64,000 nt of DNA from Flavisolibacter longurius (GTDB lineage: Bacteria > Bacteroidota > Bacteroidia > Chitinophagales > Chitinophagaceae): contig JACJGO010000004.1 in NCBI GenBank assembly GCA_014163555.1, positions 186,001 to 250,000 of the forward strand, given 5' to 3'. Each line of letters opens with the position of its first letter. Positions within the stretch are counted from its first letter, which is position 1. Below, one piece after another: positions 62,755 to 64,000 of this stretch. Both the position numbers and the translations under genes were made by a program. The notes beneath the pieces are model-generated. The model was given only the letters and a program-made list of their open reading frames with translations. It was not told where the DNA came from and made no database searches.

Positions 62755-63279
62755 ATGAATGCAATTTTTGGTGAGAACAACTCTATTTGGGATTACCTGC
62801 TCGTACTGCTTATTTATGGATTGATGTTTCTACTCATCCGGGCTGCTAAACCCAAACTTGAATTGAATTACAGGGCCAATTATTTTTTCCTTTTTGGCCT
62901 TTGGGCTTTCCTCATGTTTACCGGCAACTATCTTTTTTACCGGTTGGGTGTAATGGCCTTTCTGCCCTGGATGAATAACCTTATGCATTCGGTGATCTGG
63001 GTAGGGGCTTGTTTGGGGTGGCTGTATTACTGCACATTTGAACGGCCGCTTTGGGAGCAATTCCTGCTTTTCGCCTTTACTTCATTTATTGTAAAAATGG
63101 CCGAATTCATGCTGCTCGGCACCTGGAGTATGGAACGTTATCTTGGCATTGAAAGTCCGTATGCGTACATTATCGTAATGAGTCTTGTCGATGGTTTTTA
63201 CCCCATCATTTCGCGTTGGGTGCTGAATGCCCTGGCAAAACGATCACGGTTTGGAGTTTATGTGCCAGCCCGTCTTTGA
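62755..63279 (+). CDS. Multi-pass membrane protein of unknown function
   Basis: 174 residues with four or five helices (about 13-30, 44-61, 70-90, 100-120 and 135-160) and conserved-looking loops NNLMHSVIWVGACLGW and ERYLGIESPYAYIIVM. No family recognised. It starts 28 bp after the GMC oxidoreductase and is on the same strand, so it may be a membrane partner. Its TGA stop is the first part of an 11-bp inverted repeat shared with the far side of the GxxExxY gene. Confidence 0.7.
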   Translation: MNAIFGENNSIWDYLLVLLIYGLMFLLIRAAKPKLELNYRANYFFLFGLWAFLMFTGNYLFYRLGVMAFLPWMNNLMHSVIWVGACLGWLYYCTFERPLWEQFLLFAFTSFIVKMAEFMLLGTWSMERYLGIESPYAYIIVMSLVDGFYPIISRWVLNALAKRSRFGVYVPARL

Positions 63280-63287
63280 ACTGGGAT
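63277..63287. repeat. Left end of inverted repeat around the GxxExxY gene
   Basis: TGAACTGGGAT, an exact inverted match to 63750-63760. The following G-rich run (GGGATTA, GTGGGAA, GGGGAGA) is a degenerate repeat. Confidence 0.5.
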
Positions 63288-63712
63288 TAGTGGGAAAGGG
63301 GAGATGGATTGGGATGATGCAAGGTGGTCGGGTTGTACTTTTTATTGGTGAAGCGGTGAAATTCTAGACGCTTACTGCCAAAGTTTATCAGAAGACCGAT
63401 TTCTAGGTTATATGCTTCCAGGTAATTGATGGCCTGTGCCAAGTGAACATCCTCCAATTTGGTGATCGCTTTTAATTCCACGCTGATTTTGTTCTCAACC
63501 AAAAAGTCAACCCGTCTTGTTCCTATGTGCTGATCGAGGTAAAAGACTGGCATTTCGTATTCCCGCTGGTAAACCAGTGGAATCGCTTTCAATTCTATTT
63601 CCAAAGCCCGTTGGTAAATAACCTCCTGAAAGCCACAGCCCAGGCCATTGTGAACCCGGAAAGAAGCGCCAATAATCTTTTCAGTAATCTGAGCGTATTT
63701 CAAATCAGCCAT
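63287..63712 (-). CDS. GxxExxY protein
   Basis: 141 residues. The defining motif is GCGFQEVIY near residue 24, in FRVHNGLGCGFQEVIYQRALEIEL. The rest fits the small PD-(D/E)XK-like nuclease fold: VPLVYQREY-type strand, VDFLVENKISVELKAI with the catalytic-like Asp and E-x-K, and LAQAINYLEAYNLEIGLLINFG. Biological role unknown; these genes are often present in several near-identical copies per genome. The C-terminal tail (TLHHPNPSPLSH) is encoded by the repeat DNA. Confidence 0.9.
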   Translation of the reverse strand: MADLKYAQITEKIIGASFRVHNGLGCGFQEVIYQRALEIELKAIPLVYQREYEMPVFYLDQHIGTRRVDFLVENKISVELKAITKLEDVHLAQAINYLEAYNLEIGLLINFGSKRLEFHRFTNKKYNPTTLHHPNPSPLSH

Positions 63713-63749
63713 TCCCTAATTTATCCAAACACTCCCATAAATCCAATCC

Positions 63750-63760
63750 ATCCCAGTTCA
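63750..63760. repeat. Right end of inverted repeat around the GxxExxY gene
   Basis: ATCCCAGTTCA, the exact complement of 63277-63287. The stretch 63713-63749 has related CC-rich degenerate units (CTCCCAT, ATCCAAT). Confidence 0.5.
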
Positions 63761-63762
63761 GA

Positions 63763-64000
63763 CTAATTCTTACTTTGCAACACCGCGGTCTTTTTCGCCT
63801 GCCAGCTTTCGCGGCTTTCTTTGCCCAACAAACCATTTTCCGAAAGCATCTTTCGCAGCGAAGGTTCCAGCCCGGCAATGGTGGCTTTTTCTTTGATGCG
63901 GTAGGTTAGTTCGTCATAGGCATTCTGGTCAGGGATGGCGTAGATCTGCGAGGTAAGAACGGTGTTCATTTTCGCATGCTTTTGCTTCAACCGCCAGATC
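63763..64000 (-). CDS. Probable 3' part of a gene running off the window
   Basis: The frame is open from the window edge to the stop at 63763. ATG 63969 could start a 68-residue protein (MNTVLTSQIYAIPDQNAYDELTYRIKEK...), but there is no ribosome-binding-like sequence, and the frame stays open upstream (WRLKQKHAK), so I read it as the end of a longer gene. Soluble, helical; no motif recognised. Sequence beyond 64000 would settle it. Confidence 0.45.
   Translation of the reverse strand, partial: IWRLKQKHAKMNTVLTSQIYAIPDQNAYDELTYRIKEKATIAGLEPSLRKMLSENGLLGKESRESWQAKKTAVLQSKN

Noticed and set aside
63763-63969. Stand-alone 68-residue protein
   Set aside because: The frame stays open to the window edge and lacks a start signal, so it is reported as a partial gene instead.
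1-64000. CRISPR array, prophage, complete insertion sequence, rRNA or tRNA genes
   Set aside because: I saw no spaced direct repeats of CRISPR type, no phage or transposase proteins and no rRNA or tRNA sequences; the only tRNA-like structure is in tmRNA.

Overview
The window looks like a chromosomal segment from a Bacteroidota bacterium, most likely family Chitinophagaceae. Evidence: family-level gene content (DUF3667 zinc-ribbon membrane protein, GH3-like protein, DUF5362, DUF4136, carboxypeptidase-regulatory-like outer-membrane receptor, GxxExxY protein), weak or absent Shine-Dalgarno sequences, and many upstream sites matching the Bacteroidota -7 box TAnnTTTG. There is no prophage, rRNA, tRNA, CRISPR array or full insertion sequence. 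The only established structural RNA is tmRNA.

Layout. 0.1-10.2 kb: ftsY, a fused GH1/RmlD protein with a glycosyltransferase, two envelope proteins, proS, and DUF5362 and RDD membrane proteins. 10.3-13.4 kb: two tandem paralogous secreted proteins, a newly recognised 58-residue gene (12292-12468) and a YD-repeat-like secreted protein. 13.4-28.5 kb: DUF3667, mazG and a giant sensor kinase; a PolX-family protein with a decayed polymerase site; an H1-like basic protein; rpmA/rplU; GH3-like; dxr; rseP; tmRNA; a propeller-like protein. 28.5-36.3 kb: a large outer-membrane receptor, a porin-like/DUF4136 pair, pirin and several small unknown genes.

36.3-54.3 kb is the metabolic core. nuoN-M-L-K-J-I-H-D-C-B-A are all on the minus strand and there is no nuoE, nuoF or nuoG; only 75 bp separates nuoD from nuoH. 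Directly upstream on the same strand lie both subunits of a 2-oxoacid:ferredoxin oxidoreductase and a ferredoxin, and a 1190-residue pyruvate:ferredoxin oxidoreductase follows on the plus strand. The arrangement suggests an 11-subunit complex I fed by reduced ferredoxin from 2-oxoacid oxidation rather than by NADH through the NuoEFG module.

54.3-64 kb: a gene-poor AT-rich island, methylglyoxal synthase, an orphan ABC ATPase, an MBL hydrolase, a newly recognised 50-residue membrane protein (58307-58459), an alpha/beta hydrolase, a group III truncated haemoglobin, a membrane-linked GMC oxidoreductase and a GxxExxY gene bounded by inverted repeats.

Two non-coding patterns stand out. First, a family of four short terminator-ended elements (32.9, 35.3, 54.6 and 55.5 kb) shares a TTTCTA hairpin loop and upstream sequence, and looks like an undescribed small RNA family. 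Second, degenerate 7-base tandem arrays, different in sequence at each site but mostly carrying an RAC core, sit directly before nuoL, nuoD, nuoH and tmRNA; a further array forms the hairpin after proS.
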